A stretch of DNA of 55,789 nt from Nitrospiria bacterium. GTDB taxonomy: Bacteria; Nitrospirota; UBA9217. The DNA lies in assembly GCA_919902495.1 (NCBI GenBank), contig CAKKRC010000026.1:1-55789 (forward strand), written 5' to 3'. Each line of letters opens with the position of its first letter. Within the stretch, counting starts at the first letter, position 1. Positions 9,548 to 18,362 of the stretch are shown one piece after another. The notes beneath the pieces are model-generated. The model made no database searches, was not told the DNA's origin, and saw only the letters and a list, made by a program, of their open reading frames with translations. Position numbers and translations under genes: made by a program.

Positions 9548-11788
9548 ATGATAAAATCACACAAGCTCTGGTACGAAGAAAATGTCGTGATGGTCGCGAT
9601 TATCGCCGGTCTCGTTGCCTGGCTCCTGGACGCGGCCTTCGATTCCCTGCTGTTCTCCCGGGAGTCGTTCTTCGATTCCCTGATCCTCGAGGTCACCCCC
9701 CACGAGCTCTATTTCCGTCTGTTCATCGTCCTGACCCTGTTCATCTTCTCCATTGTTACGGCAAGGACGCTGGCCCGGCGCAGACACGCAGAGGACGAGC
9801 TCCGGAAGGCCCTGGCCACGATCGCGGACGAAAAGGCGAAATCCGAAGCGGTCATCGCGGCCATACCCGACGGCATCAGCATTCAGGACCGGAACTACCG
9901 CATTCTCTATCAGAACGAGGTCCATCGGTCCCTGGTCGGGGACCAGCTGGGAAAGACGTGCTATGAGGCCTATTCCGAGCGCGATACGGTCTGCCCGGGG
10001 TGCCCCGTCGCACGTTCTTTCGCCGACGGCGGGAACCATGTCCTGGAGAAGCAGCGGGAAACGGGGAACGGAACGATCTTCATCGAGATCCACTCCTCGC
10101 CGCTCAGGAACGCCGGGGGGGAGATCGTCGCCGGCATCGAAGCGGTGCGGGACATCACGGAGCGCAATCGCGCGGAGCAACGGCTCAAGATGTTCTCCCA
10201 GGCGATCAACGAGGCGATGGACGGCGTGCAGATCGTCGGCCTGGACGGGAAGATACTCTATTCCAACAAGGCGGTCGAAGAGATCTACGGATTCACTGAC
10301 GAGGAATTCAGGGGAAGGGACGTCAACGAGCTGAACGCGGACCGGGAGTTCGCGAAGACCGTGATCTTCCCGAGCATTCAGAAGCACGGCCGGTGGAGCG
10401 GCGAGGTGACCGTCCTCCACAAGAACGGACGGAAGTTTCCTGTCTGGCTTTCCACCTCGTTCGTGAAAAATGACGCCGGCGAGCCTGTCTCGATGGTGGG
10501 GATCATCCGGGACATCACGGCGCGCAGGAAGATCGAGGAAGAGCTGAAAAGACACCAGGAACAGCTCGAAGACCTGGTGGAGGAGCGGACGGCCGAGCTG
10601 AAGAGCAGCAACAGCCGGCTGCAGAGGGAGATCGCCGAGCGGGAGCGCATGGAGGCCGAGCTGTCGCGCGTGCAAAAACTGGAGTCGCTGGGGCTGCTGG
10701 CCGGCGGCATTGCCCACGATTTCAACAACCTGCTGGGCGCCATCATGGGGAACATTTCGCTTGCCATGCTTGACGTGGACCCGGAAAACAGCGCATACCA
10801 GCAATTGACCAAGGCCGAGCGGGCCTCATTCAGGGCGCAGGACCTGACCCGGCAGCTGCTCACCTTTTCACGGGGCGGCGCGCCCGTGAAAAAGACCATC
10901 ACCCTGCCCGGCATCATTACCGAAGCGGCCGGTTTTTCCCTGCGAGGCTCACGGGTCCTGCATGAGCTGTCGATCGCGGCCGACCTCTGGCCCGTGGATG
11001 CCGACGAGGGGCAGATGATGCAGGTCTTCAACAACCTGCTGATCAATGCGGACCAGGCCATGCCTGCAGGCGGTATCATCCGGATCGCGGCGGGGAACGT
11101 CACGCTCGGGCCGGGCGATGTGCCCTCCCTTGCTGCCGGCAGGTATGTGCGGGTAACGGTCAGTGACCAGGGCACCGGCATCCCCCGGGAGCACCTGGGC
11201 AAGATCTTCGATCCCTATTTCACGACCAAGCAGAAAGGGAGCGGTCTCGGTCTCGCGGCCACCTATTCCATCATCAGGAAGCATGACGGTCACATCATCG
11301 TGGCGTCGGAACTGGGCAAGGGGACGGTCTTTCATATCTACCTGCCCGCTTCACAGGGCGAGGTGACGCTGCCGCCCCGCCAGGAGAAGCTCGTGCGGGG
11401 AAGAGGGGCCGTTCTCATCATGGACGACGATGAGGACATGCGGAAGACCACCGGCGACATGCTTATACGCATGGGCTATACGGTGGACTATGCCGACGAG
11501 GGAAATGCGGCCATTGCCAGGTACCGGCAGGCCCGGGAGGCCGGCCGTCCGTTTGCAGCGGTCATTATGGACCTCACGGTCCCCGGCGGCATGGGAGGCA
11601 AGGAGGCCATCGGGAAACTGCTCGCGATCGATCCTGCGGTCAGGGCCATTGTTTCCAGCGGCTACTCCGAGGACCCGGTGATGGCGGATTTTCGTGCGTA
11701 CGGATTCCGGGGCGTGGCGATCAAGCCGTACCGGATCCGGGAGCTTTCAGAGGTCATCGCGGCCGTGATCGGGAGTGAAGGGGGGTAG
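9548..11788 (+). CDS. membrane hybrid histidine kinase (PAS-PAS-HisKA-HATPase-REC)
   Basis: 746 residues. Two membrane helices lie near 14-30 and 55-72. PAS 1 spans about 97-203, with three cysteines (138, 149, 152; CPGCP). PAS 2 spans about 212-325. A coiled coil leads to HisKA with phospho-acceptor His390 in GGIAHDFNNLLGA. The ATPase domain has the N box (FNNLLINADQA), G1 (DQGTGIP) and G2 (GSGLGLA). A C-terminal receiver has acidic DDDED near 626-630, phospho-acceptor Asp675 and Lys726. The start follows GAGGGA. The receiver may take the phosphate internally or pass it on; no DNA-binding partner is next door. The short gap to the cupin gene suggests co-transcription. The signal is unknown; the Cys triad could bind metal or sense redox. 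Confidence 0.92.
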   Translation: MIKSHKLWYEENVVMVAIIAGLVAWLLDAAFDSLLFSRESFFDSLILEVTPHELYFRLFIVLTLFIFSIVTARTLARRRHAEDELRKALATIADEKAKSEAVIAAIPDGISIQDRNYRILYQNEVHRSLVGDQLGKTCYEAYSERDTVCPGCPVARSFADGGNHVLEKQRETGNGTIFIEIHSSPLRNAGGEIVAGIEAVRDITERNRAEQRLKMFSQAINEAMDGVQIVGLDGKILYSNKAVEEIYGFTDEEFRGRDVNELNADREFAKTVIFPSIQKHGRWSGEVTVLHKNGRKFPVWLSTSFVKNDAGEPVSMVGIIRDITARRKIEEELKRHQEQLEDLVEERTAELKSSNSRLQREIAERERMEAELSRVQKLESLGLLAGGIAHDFNNLLGAIMGNISLAMLDVDPENSAYQQLTKAERASFRAQDLTRQLLTFSRGGAPVKKTITLPGIITEAAGFSLRGSRVLHELSIAADLWPVDADEGQMMQVFNNLLINADQAMPAGGIIRIAAGNVTLGPGDVPSLAAGRYVRVTVSDQGTGIPREHLGKIFDPYFTTKQKGSGLGLAATYSIIRKHDGHIIVASELGKGTVFHIYLPASQGEVTLPPRQEKLVRGRGAVLIMDDDEDMRKTTGDMLIRMGYTVDYADEGNAAIARYRQAREAGRPFAAVIMDLTVPGGMGGKEAIGKLLAIDPAVRAIVSSGYSEDPVMADFRAYGFRGVAIKPYRIRELSEVIAAVIGSEGG

Positions 11789-11797
11789 GCAGGGACC

Positions 11798-12157
11798 ATG
11801 TTCATCCGACGCCTGCAGGATTGCACAGAGTTCATCGCGGGGGATAACTGCCGGCTCCGGGAGATCCTGCATCCGGACAAGGCCGACCTGCAGCTTCGCT
11901 ATAGCCTCGCGCACGCGGTCGTTGCTCCCGGCCAGACCACGTGGCTCCACGCGCTCAGGACATCCGAGGTCTACTACATCCTGTCCGGCGAGGGCATCAT
12001 GCACATCGATGGCGAGTCGCGCCCCGTCGTCCCCGGCGACACCGTCTATATTCCGCCGAAGGCGAAACAGCAGATCACCAATACCGGCCCATCGGACCTC
12101 GTGTTCATATGCATCGTTGACCCCGCATGGCGGAAGGAGGACGAAGAGGTCGTGTAA
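11798..12157 (+). CDS. small cupin-domain protein
   Basis: A 119-residue single-domain cupin. Cupin motif 1 is recognisable as TSEVYYILSGEGIMHIDGE and motif 2 as PGDTVYIPPKAKQQITN. The first motif has Glu and one His but lacks the usual HxH pair; His69-like positions remain possible metal ligands, so catalysis is uncertain. Such proteins may be sugar isomerases, dioxygenases or simple ligand binders. It starts nine bases after the hybrid kinase stop, so the pair probably forms an operon. Function cannot be assigned more closely. Confidence 0.8.
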   Translation: MFIRRLQDCTEFIAGDNCRLREILHPDKADLQLRYSLAHAVVAPGQTTWLHALRTSEVYYILSGEGIMHIDGESRPVVPGDTVYIPPKAKQQITNTGPSDLVFICIVDPAWRKEDEEVV

Positions 12158-12178
12158 ATTTCTTTCCCGGTGTTTTTT

Positions 12179-13882
12179 TTAGTTTAGCTGCGGCCCTGCC
12201 CTTTCTCCGTGTCCCCCCGGCTTTAACCGTTTCTTCCGGTTCTTTTCTTCGTACATCAGGGCATCGGCCTGGGAGATCAGCCTGTCGAAGGTGCTCGGAT
12301 GTTCCGGATCATATACCTGCAGCCCGATGCTGAGGGAGATCGACGCCGCGCCCGGTGCACGTTCATGGTGAGCGCGGATCGCATTCTGCAGGCGGTCCAG
12401 AATGACGGCCGTGTCGGGAGTATTGCTGTCCTCGGTCAGCAGTACCGCGAACTCATCTCCTCCCAGCCGGGCGATGATGTCGGATTCGCGGAAAACATCC
12501 CGGAGGAGCTTGGCGGTTTCGACGAGCATCAGGTCTCCTGCCGCATGACCGAGTGAATCATTGACCGTCTTGAGCCCGTCGATATCCCCGTAGAGCAGGA
12601 ACAACCGCCGCTTGGTACGATTGGCGAGCTTGATCTGCTGCTGGGTGAGCGTAAAAAAGCCGCGCCGGTTCAGAAGACCGGTGAGGTCGTCGGATATGGA
12701 GATGGTCTCCAATGTGTCCTGCAAGGCCTTCCGCTCATGGATGTCTAGGCAGGAACTGATATACCCCGCGAGCTGGCCGTCGATCCCCCGGTAGGGACTC
12801 CCGGACTCGACGACCCACCGGAATCCGCCTCCTCCATGGCGCAGCCGATATTCCACCATGAAGGGTCGCTGCTCCCTGATCGAGTTCTGGTAGAGTGTGC
12901 GGAACCGCTCCCTGTCATCGGGATGGAGGCTCTCCATCCAGCCGTCCCCGATCTCCTGGTCCGCTCGCCGTCCCGTAAAATCGAACCATGCACGGTTGAA
13001 ATAATCGCACTTTCCGTCGGTGTCCGCCAGCCGGATGGGATTGGGCAGCTCATCCATCAGTTTCCGGTAAAAATCGCGGGACTTGATGACGGCATCCTCT
13101 GCCCGCTTTCGCTCGGTAATGTCCTCGCTTATACGGATGGCGTACTGCACGTTCCGGTTCGCACCGCGCACCAGGGTGACCGAGAGGAGGACCCATATCG
13201 CTCTGCCATCCGTCCGAAGGTCCCGTTTCGCCAGGCGATAGGAATCCCGCGTCCCTTCCAGGAGCTCCCGGAACAGGTTGCCGTCCGCGGCCCGGTCATC
13301 CGGGTGTGAATAGCTGGAAAAGTGCCTGCCCAGAAGCTCCTCTTTGCCGGATCCGAGCATGTCATCAAGGGCGCTATTGTTCTCGATGATCCTGCCCTCG
13401 GCATCCACGAAGGCGATACCGACGGGAGCGCTCAGGAAGAGCGCCTTGAACCGCGCTTCCGATTTTCTCAGCTCCGCCTCGAGCTCTTTCCGCCGGGTAA
13501 TGTTCCGGAACGTGCATTGGATGAGCTTTTGATCGCCCACCCGATGCACCGTACAGGACAGTTCCACGCTGATCCGGTTCCCTCCGCGCTGCACGAACGG
13601 CAGGTCATCGTAAAAGATGTGGTCCCTGACCTTGAGTTCCCTGAAGATCACGATGCCGGCGTCTATCGCTTCCAGCGGCCCGATCTCCCACAGAGATCTT
13701 GTTACGATCGCATCGGGGTCATACCCTGACAGGACGGTAAAAGCGCGGTTCACCGAGCCGATACGGCCCGTTTCTCCGCTCACCAGCACAATGCCGTCCT
13801 TGGCCGTTTCAAAAAGCTCCCGGTACGGCATTGTGTCGCCGAATACGGGGCCGGGCTTTGCCTTGAGAGGGTCATTGTGCAT
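12179..13882 (-). CDS. PAS-repeat diguanylate cyclase (GGDEF)
   Basis: 567 residues from the ATG at MHNDPLKAKPG. Three PAS domains in series (about 18-125, 140-255, 265-385) carry PAC-type ends such as DITERKRAED and LDIHERKAL. The GGDEF domain follows, with the intact active motif LGGDEF near 474-478. The sequence RESD lies five residues before it and matches the product-inhibition I-site. It should therefore make cyclic di-GMP from two GTP and be feedback-inhibited. No membrane helix is seen, so a cytoplasmic signal is likely. Two upstream in-frame codons could extend the protein; I chose this ATG for its fit to the PAS start, with only a weak ribosome site. Confidence 0.9.
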   Translation of the reverse strand: MHNDPLKAKPGPVFGDTMPYRELFETAKDGIVLVSGETGRIGSVNRAFTVLSGYDPDAIVTRSLWEIGPLEAIDAGIVIFRELKVRDHIFYDDLPFVQRGGNRISVELSCTVHRVGDQKLIQCTFRNITRRKELEAELRKSEARFKALFLSAPVGIAFVDAEGRIIENNSALDDMLGSGKEELLGRHFSSYSHPDDRAADGNLFRELLEGTRDSYRLAKRDLRTDGRAIWVLLSVTLVRGANRNVQYAIRISEDITERKRAEDAVIKSRDFYRKLMDELPNPIRLADTDGKCDYFNRAWFDFTGRRADQEIGDGWMESLHPDDRERFRTLYQNSIREQRPFMVEYRLRHGGGGFRWVVESGSPYRGIDGQLAGYISSCLDIHERKALQDTLETISISDDLTGLLNRRGFFTLTQQQIKLANRTKRRLFLLYGDIDGLKTVNDSLGHAAGDLMLVETAKLLRDVFRESDIIARLGGDEFAVLLTEDSNTPDTAVILDRLQNAIRAHHERAPGAASISLSIGLQVYDPEHPSTFDRLISQADALMYEEKNRKKRLKPGGHGERAGPQLN

Positions 13883-13969
13883 GGGGGATCCGTAGTGGTA
13901 TCGAGTCTGATCTCTATTAAAGTGTAGCAAACCGAGGCGGCTAAATATAGGGGAGAACAAAGATATTTC

Positions 13970-13998
13970 TTGACAAGTCTGCCTGGATATGGGAATAT
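13970..13998 (+). promoter_or_regulatory. candidate sigma70 promoter for the cold-shock gene
   Basis: A perfect TTGACA is followed after 17 bp by GAATAT, a poor -10. It would give a leader of roughly 110 nt before the cold-shock start, as is common for csp genes. Confidence 0.4.
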
Positions 13999-14034
13999 CG
14001 CATAGAAGTTCGGAAGTCTTTGTCGTTCACGTAG

Positions 14035-14066
14035 CCGCAAAGATCCCATCTTTGCGGTATTTTTTT
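14035..14066 (+). terminator. terminator-like hairpin in the csp leader
   Basis: CCGCAAAGAT and ATCTTTGCGG form a perfect 10-bp stem with a CCC loop, followed by TATTTTTTT. It lies about 50 bp before the csp ribosome site, on the coding strand. It could attenuate the csp transcript or stop read-through from upstream. Confidence 0.65.
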
Positions 14067-14117
14067 GTGACACACGTTTCCGCCACTTCAATTCTCACGG
14101 AAGGAGGTTCCGCACAC

Positions 14118-14318
14118 ATGGCAAAAGGAACCGTAAAGTGGTTTAATGACTCCAAGGGATTTGGATTCATTGCCGCAGAGGACGGAGCAGACGTGTTTGT
14201 TCACTTTTCTGCTATTCAGGACGCGGGCTTCAAGTCCCTGGCCGAAGGTCAGGCAGTGACGTTCGACATTGAAGACAGCCCGAAGGGTCCCAAGGCAGCG
14301 AATGTCGTAAAGGCATAG
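14118..14318 (+). CDS. cold-shock domain protein
   Basis: A 66-residue single-domain CspA-family protein starting [20 protein letters not shown]. Both RNA-binding motifs are intact: KGFGFI (RNP1) and VFVHFSAI (RNP2). It binds single-stranded RNA or DNA and melts secondary structure. The start has an ideal AAGGAGG; an in-frame extension further upstream is not part of the family. The long leader with a terminator-like hairpin and a terminator after the stop mark it as a single-gene unit with likely RNA-level control. Confidence 0.96.
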   Translation: MAKGTVKWFNDSKGFGFIAAEDGADVFVHFSAIQDAGFKSLAEGQAVTFDIEDSPKGPKAANVVKA

Positions 14319-14338
14319 TTCGCGTCATCTCTGAACAA

Positions 14339-14372
14339 GGCAGGTTACCTACGGGTAGCCTGCCTTTTCTTC
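14339..14372 (+). terminator. intrinsic terminator of the cold-shock gene
   Basis: GGCAGGTTACC pairs with GGTAGCCTGCC around a TACG loop (one mismatch) and is followed by TTTTCTTCT. Confidence 0.85.
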
Positions 14373-14399
14373 TGTACCAGCTTTGATCGCCTCGCAAGT

Positions 14400-14477
14400 C
14401 GTCACCCCGGTGAAAAGCGGGGTCAAGCGATAATCGGATCATTTCATAGCCTGGATACCGGCTTTCGCCGGTATGAC
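14400..14477. repeat. REP-like bipartite palindromic element
   Basis: Two inverted halves begin and end with GTCA/TGAC. The left has a CCCCG...CGGGG hairpin and the right ATACCGG...CCGGTAT. The halves are homologous when one is reverse-complemented, but their stems differ by paired changes. This resembles widespread dispersed 'CTGGATTCCCGC'-type repeats. Confidence 0.6.
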
Positions 14478-14497
14478 GAGACCGGGCGAAAAAAACC

Positions 14498-14522
14498 GGG
14501 CAGGGAGTTTGCCTCCCTGCCC
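14498..14522. other. perfect 10-bp inverted repeat
   Basis: GGGCAGGGAG and CTCCCTGCCC around a 5-nt loop, without a T run. It may help block transcription between csp and the acyl-CoA ligase gene. The remaining ~200 bp before that gene hold only AT-rich promoter-like sequence. Confidence 0.5.
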
Positions 14523-14722
14523 TTCTGCTATCCCCTTGGTGCCTGCCGATAATGACCCGGAGGTCATGGTCTGCAACTTATTGAAAAGGCCGATCTATAT
14601 AGAGGATAGTATAAATCCTGTATGTTGTCAAGCTAAAAACCGTTCCGCCGCTGCCGCGCAAAGGCCGGACAAGCCGCGTATTTTCCTTCCTTTTTCCGCT
14701 TTTCTCCCCCGGGGTAGTATGC

Positions 14723-14735
14723 TATACTTCCGCCT
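14723..14735 (+). promoter_or_regulatory. candidate -10 box directly before the acyl-CoA ligase start
   Basis: TATACT lies 7 nt before the ATG and no Shine-Dalgarno sequence is present. Transcription could begin at the start codon (leaderless). The -35 region is poor. Confidence 0.3.
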
Positions 14736-16274
14736 ATGAAAAATGAGATGCTTCCCCTCGACCAGATGCTGGGTGAGCAGGCCCGGCAGATCCCCCGAAG
14801 GACGTACGTTAAATTTGAAGGCAGGAAGTATTCGTACCGGGACATGGACCGGCTTGCCTCGGGTTTCGCGGCCTTTCTCCTGGAGCGCGGCATCAGGCGC
14901 GGCGACCGGATCGCCCTCCTGAGCTGCAATTGCCACGAGTACATTGCCGCCTATTTCGGCATCATCAGGGCCGGGGGATGCGTCCTGCCGGTCAACAACA
15001 TGCTGACCCACGAAGAGGTGGACTTCATTCTTCAGGATGCCGGCGTGACCACCGTATTCTACGACGGCGAATGTTCGAATACCGTGCACAAGCTCCAGCA
15101 GCGGGACCGCGAGAGCCGCCAGTATCATTCTCTTGCGGAGACCGCGCGGAAGTTCTCTCCCTCCTCTCTGTTGCCGGAATTTCCCCGGACCGATCCCGAT
15201 GACGTTTCTACCATCCTGTACACGTCAGGCACCACGGGCAGACCCAAGGGCGCGCTCCTGACCCATCGGAACATCGTTGCCAATGCGCTCGCCTCGAACG
15301 AGGTCATCCACATCTCTCCGAAGGACCGGTTCGTGGTCTTCCTGCCGCTGTTCCATTCCTTTACCTTTACCGTCTGCGCCGTTCTGCCGCTCCTGCGGGG
15401 CGCCATGATCTCGCTGCTGCCGGGCGTGAGGCCTTTCCAACGGGTCGTGAAGAGCCTGATCGTGGACCGGATCACGCTTTTCGTGGCCATTCCTACGGTC
15501 TACAAGATCCTCGCTGAGAAGAACATGCCCTTCATCATAAAACTGCTGCTGAACCTCAGGCTGTGCGTCTCCGGCGCGGCACCCTTGCCGGTCAAGGTCA
15601 TCCGGGAGTTCGAGGCGGCCTTTAAGGTGCCGCTCCTGGAAGGATACGGGCTCACCGAAGCCTCGCCTGTCGTTTCCATCAATCCCCTGGAAAAGGGGAT
15701 GAGCAAGCCCGGCACCGTCGGCAAACCGCTCCCGGGGATCGAGGTCAAGATCGTGGACGATGCCGGCGCGCCGCTCCCCGTGGGGACCCCCGGCGAACTG
15801 ATCGTCAAAGGGCCCAATGTGATGAAGGGGTATCTGAACCGCCCCGAGGACACGGCCAAGACCATCAAGGACGGCTGGCTCTATACCGGCGATATTGCCG
15901 CGCTCGATGAGGACGGCTACATCAAGATCATCGACCGGAAGAAGGACCTGATCATCGTCGACGGCCTCAACGTCTATCCCTATGAAGTGGAGGAGGTCCT
16001 CTACCGGCATCCGGCGGTCAAGGACTGTTCCATGATCGGCGTTCCCCACGAGCACGAAGAGGGGAAGGAACTGGGCATCATGTACGTGGTGCTCCAGGAG
16101 GGGAAGTCCGCGAATCAGAAGGACCTCCGCGACTACCTCGCCGAACATGTGGCCCATTACAAGATACCGCGGCGGTTCATCTTCACCGAAGAGCTGCCGA
16201 GGACCGCGACCGGAAAGATCATGAAGAAAGAGCTCCGCGTTTGGTACAAGGAACGGGAGATGAAGAAGCAATAG
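14736..16274 (+). CDS. AMP-forming acyl-CoA ligase (long-chain fatty acid type)
   Basis: 512 residues of the ANL superfamily. It activates a carboxylic acid with ATP to an acyl-adenylate and then to acyl-CoA. The P-loop-like TSGTTGRPKGALLTHRN lies near residue 167. The A5 motif is YGLTEASPVVSINP, A7/A8 is GWLYTGDIAALDEDGYIKI with DRKKDLIIVDGLNVYP, and the catalytic C-terminal lysine is in TATGKIMKKEL. The mid-region is most like long-chain fatty-acid-CoA ligases, but chain length cannot be read from sequence. It is followed by a strong terminator and appears monocistronic. Confidence 0.9.
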   Translation: MKNEMLPLDQMLGEQARQIPRRTYVKFEGRKYSYRDMDRLASGFAAFLLERGIRRGDRIALLSCNCHEYIAAYFGIIRAGGCVLPVNNMLTHEEVDFILQDAGVTTVFYDGECSNTVHKLQQRDRESRQYHSLAETARKFSPSSLLPEFPRTDPDDVSTILYTSGTTGRPKGALLTHRNIVANALASNEVIHISPKDRFVVFLPLFHSFTFTVCAVLPLLRGAMISLLPGVRPFQRVVKSLIVDRITLFVAIPTVYKILAEKNMPFIIKLLLNLRLCVSGAAPLPVKVIREFEAAFKVPLLEGYGLTEASPVVSINPLEKGMSKPGTVGKPLPGIEVKIVDDAGAPLPVGTPGELIVKGPNVMKGYLNRPEDTAKTIKDGWLYTGDIAALDEDGYIKIIDRKKDLIIVDGLNVYPYEVEEVLYRHPAVKDCSMIGVPHEHEEGKELGIMYVVLQEGKSANQKDLRDYLAEHVAHYKIPRRFIFTEELPRTATGKIMKKELRVWYKEREMKKQ

Positions 16275-16294
16275 ACCCGCCTCCCGCACTCACT

Positions 16295-16325
16295 CGCCGC
16301 GTCGTCCGACGCGGCGTTCCTTTTT
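16295..16325 (+). terminator. intrinsic terminator of the acyl-CoA ligase gene
   Basis: CGCCGCGTC and GACGCGGCG form a 9-bp stem with a GTCC loop followed by TTCCTTTTTTT. Confidence 0.92.
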
Positions 16326-16435
16326 TTCTCTCGGCAGTTGCCGCGCTGTGTCCATCATGGTAATATTACGAAATTCACGAAGCTGCTCCAGCCCGGCGTT
16401 CAGGCGGCTCCTGGAGAAGGAGAAGGGAGACGGAT

Positions 16436-16897
16436 ATGATAGATCGTTTTTTGCGGTTGTGGACGGGAGCTGCGCTGCTGTGCATCATCACGGCTTCGAC
16501 CGTTGCGGCAGGCGACGTGCGGTATACGACGGACATCAAGGCGGTATTCGAGCGTCAGTGCTCGATGTGCCATGGGGCGGGATCGCCGGAATACGGCGAA
16601 TTCAAGAAGGACAAAGAAACATTCGTCAAACTGCTCAAAGGACCGAAGATGGACAGCTACGCCCATCTGGTCTTCTTCGCCGGCTGGCCGGACACGGGCG
16701 CGCTCATGCGCCGTCTCGATGACGGGAAGGGCGCGAAGGACGGCAAGGCGGGGAACATGTACCGCTATCTCGGCGCGGACGACGCGGAGCGGCAGAAGAA
16801 CCTGAAACTCTTCAAGGACTGGGTCGGGAACTGGACGCTCAAGCGGTTCCCGGACATCACGAAAGAGGAGCTTGCGGGGATCACCGTGAAGTACTGA
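16436..16897 (+). CDS. periplasmic mono-haem c-type cytochrome-like protein
   Basis: 153 residues with a signal peptide (about 1-25, ending STVAAG). One CSMCH haem c motif near residue 41 lies in VFERQCSMCHGAGSPEYGEF. The remainder is a conserved-looking domain (FFAGWPDTGALMRRLDDG, GNMYRYLG, FKDWVGNWTLKRFPDI) without a second haem site; Met76 or Met90-region residues could be the sixth ligand. It is probably exported and matured in the periplasm as a small electron carrier or sensor. GAAGGGAGA precedes the start. It converges on the kinase gene 17 bp away. Redox partner unknown. Confidence 0.8.
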   Translation: MIDRFLRLWTGAALLCIITASTVAAGDVRYTTDIKAVFERQCSMCHGAGSPEYGEFKKDKETFVKLLKGPKMDSYAHLVFFAGWPDTGALMRRLDDGKGAKDGKAGNMYRYLGADDAERQKNLKLFKDWVGNWTLKRFPDITKEELAGITVKY

Positions 16898-16914
16898 TGA
16901 CCCTGCCAGGCAGG

Positions 16915-18198
16915 TCAGTTGGCGGGAAGGGTCTTTTTCTTCTTCTTTTTCGGCGCAGCGGATTTTTTCCGGTCCCCCGTGGTCTGGGTGCGTTTCTGCG
17001 CGACTGACGATGTCGGTGACGGTCTCGTCGTGACCGCCGGGGAACTGGACGGCGGGACCGTGACGGCAGGTATGCCGGGCTGAACAGCCGTTGCTGTCGG
17101 GGTAGTGGCCGTATGCGGCAGCGTCACGAGTGGCGCGACCGGCAACGCAGGGGGCGGCTGGAGCGCGCTTCTCCCCTCCATTGGCTGGAAATAATAATAG
17201 TAGGCCCCGGCTCCCGCTCCCAGCAGGAGCAGCAGCGAACCCGCGACAGCAGTGTTCCTGAACCGCGCCGGACTCTTCGGCTTGCCGGTTATGACGATGG
17301 TCTCCTGCTCCGGGGCCGCCTCGAACAGCTTCCGGGACACGAGATAGTCGGCGATCCGGTTGAGCGAGGCGGCCTTGGTCGTTCTGCCCGCGAGCCGTCT
17401 TCCCAGCTTCTTCTCGACCTCCAGCATGGATCCGAAGCGCCTTTTGGGTTTCTTCCGGAGGCACTTCCTGATGATGCACTGAACGCGCCGGGGGATGTCC
17501 CGGTTGATGCGGCGAGGCGAGGGGTAGTCGTCCTTCATGATCTTCGCGGTCACGGCGCGGGTGTCCTCGTCGGTGAAGGGCTTTGCCCCAGTCAGCATCT
17601 CGTACAGCACGATGCCGAAGGAAAAGATGTCCGACCGGACATCGAGCGGCTGGCCGATGATCTGCTCCGGGGACATGTAGGCCGGCGTGCCGATGAGCGT
17701 GCCGGGCAGCGTCAGGGCATCGAGGTGCTTCGTGTGGGCGATGCCGAAGTCCATGAGCTTGACCTCGCCGTTGCGTTTGATCATGATGTTGCTGGGCTTG
17801 ATGTCGCGGTGGACCAGCCCCCGCATGTGGGCATAGTCCAGTGCGCTGCAGACCTGGATCGCGATCATGATCCCCACATCGACGGGCAGGGCGCCGCTCT
17901 TCTCGATGACCTCGGCAAGGTTGGTGCCGTCGACGTATTCCATCACGATGGCGTAGGTGGGCTTGTTCCAGTAGTCGTAGATATGGACGATGTTCTCATG
18001 CTGGAGCGAGGCGGCCATCCTGCTTTCGCGCTCGAAGCGCTTGACGATCTGTTCGTCGGCGTGGTAGGCCTTTTTCAGCTCCTTGATGGCCACCGGCCGG
18101 TCGAGTGACCTCTGGATCGCCTTGTGGACCGTGGCCATCCCGCCGGAGCCGATCTCTCCCAGGATCTGATATTCGTCTTTTATCTGTTGTCTTGGCAT
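16915..18198 (-). CDS. membrane Ser/Thr protein kinase (first of two in the island)
   Basis: 427 residues. The PknB/Hanks-type kinase domain covers about residues 9-270. It has GSGGMATVHKA as the Gly loop, Lys in VAIKEL, catalytic HRDIKPSNIM, MDFGIAH for DFG, and GTPAYMSPEQ as the P+1 loop with APE-like SPE. A single membrane helix follows (AGSLLLLLGAGAGAYYY). The exported tail is rich in Thr, Pro and Ser and ends in a Lys run (KKKKKK); it has no PASTA repeat. The ATG is chosen for AAGGATCCC upstream; a TTG five codons earlier is less likely. It is third in an FHA-PP2C-kinase row, separated from the phosphatase by a palindromic element. Confidence 0.93.
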   Translation of the reverse strand: MPRQQIKDEYQILGEIGSGGMATVHKAIQRSLDRPVAIKELKKAYHADEQIVKRFERESRMAASLQHENIVHIYDYWNKPTYAIVMEYVDGTNLAEVIEKSGALPVDVGIMIAIQVCSALDYAHMRGLVHRDIKPSNIMIKRNGEVKLMDFGIAHTKHLDALTLPGTLIGTPAYMSPEQIIGQPLDVRSDIFSFGIVLYEMLTGAKPFTDEDTRAVTAKIMKDDYPSPRRINRDIPRRVQCIIRKCLRKKPKRRFGSMLEVEKKLGRRLAGRTTKAASLNRIADYLVSRKLFEAAPEQETIVITGKPKSPARFRNTAVAGSLLLLLGAGAGAYYYYFQPMEGRSALQPPPALPVAPLVTLPHTATTPTATAVQPGIPAVTVPPSSSPAVTTRPSPTSSVAQKRTQTTGDRKKSAAPKKKKKKTLPAN

Positions 18199-18230
18199 GG
18201 GATCCTTGATCAAACCGGAACATCTTCTTT

Positions 18231-18346
18231 GTCACCACGGTCCCGCGAGTACGCGGGAACACGGTTAGAGGCTCGTCCTGAACAGCATAAACTTTTTGCC
18301 GTTATCTGTGTGTTCCGACGAAGTCGGAACCCGTGGTTAAAATGCG
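18231..18346. repeat. palindromic element with nested hairpins between PP2C and kinase genes
   Basis: The left half contains CCCGCG...CGCGGG and the right half TTCCGAC...GTCGGAA. The two halves align when one is inverted (ACCACGG...AACAC in both). The inner stems differ by compensating changes. Confidence 0.65.
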
Positions 18347-18362
18347 TTCAAGATCTGGGTTT

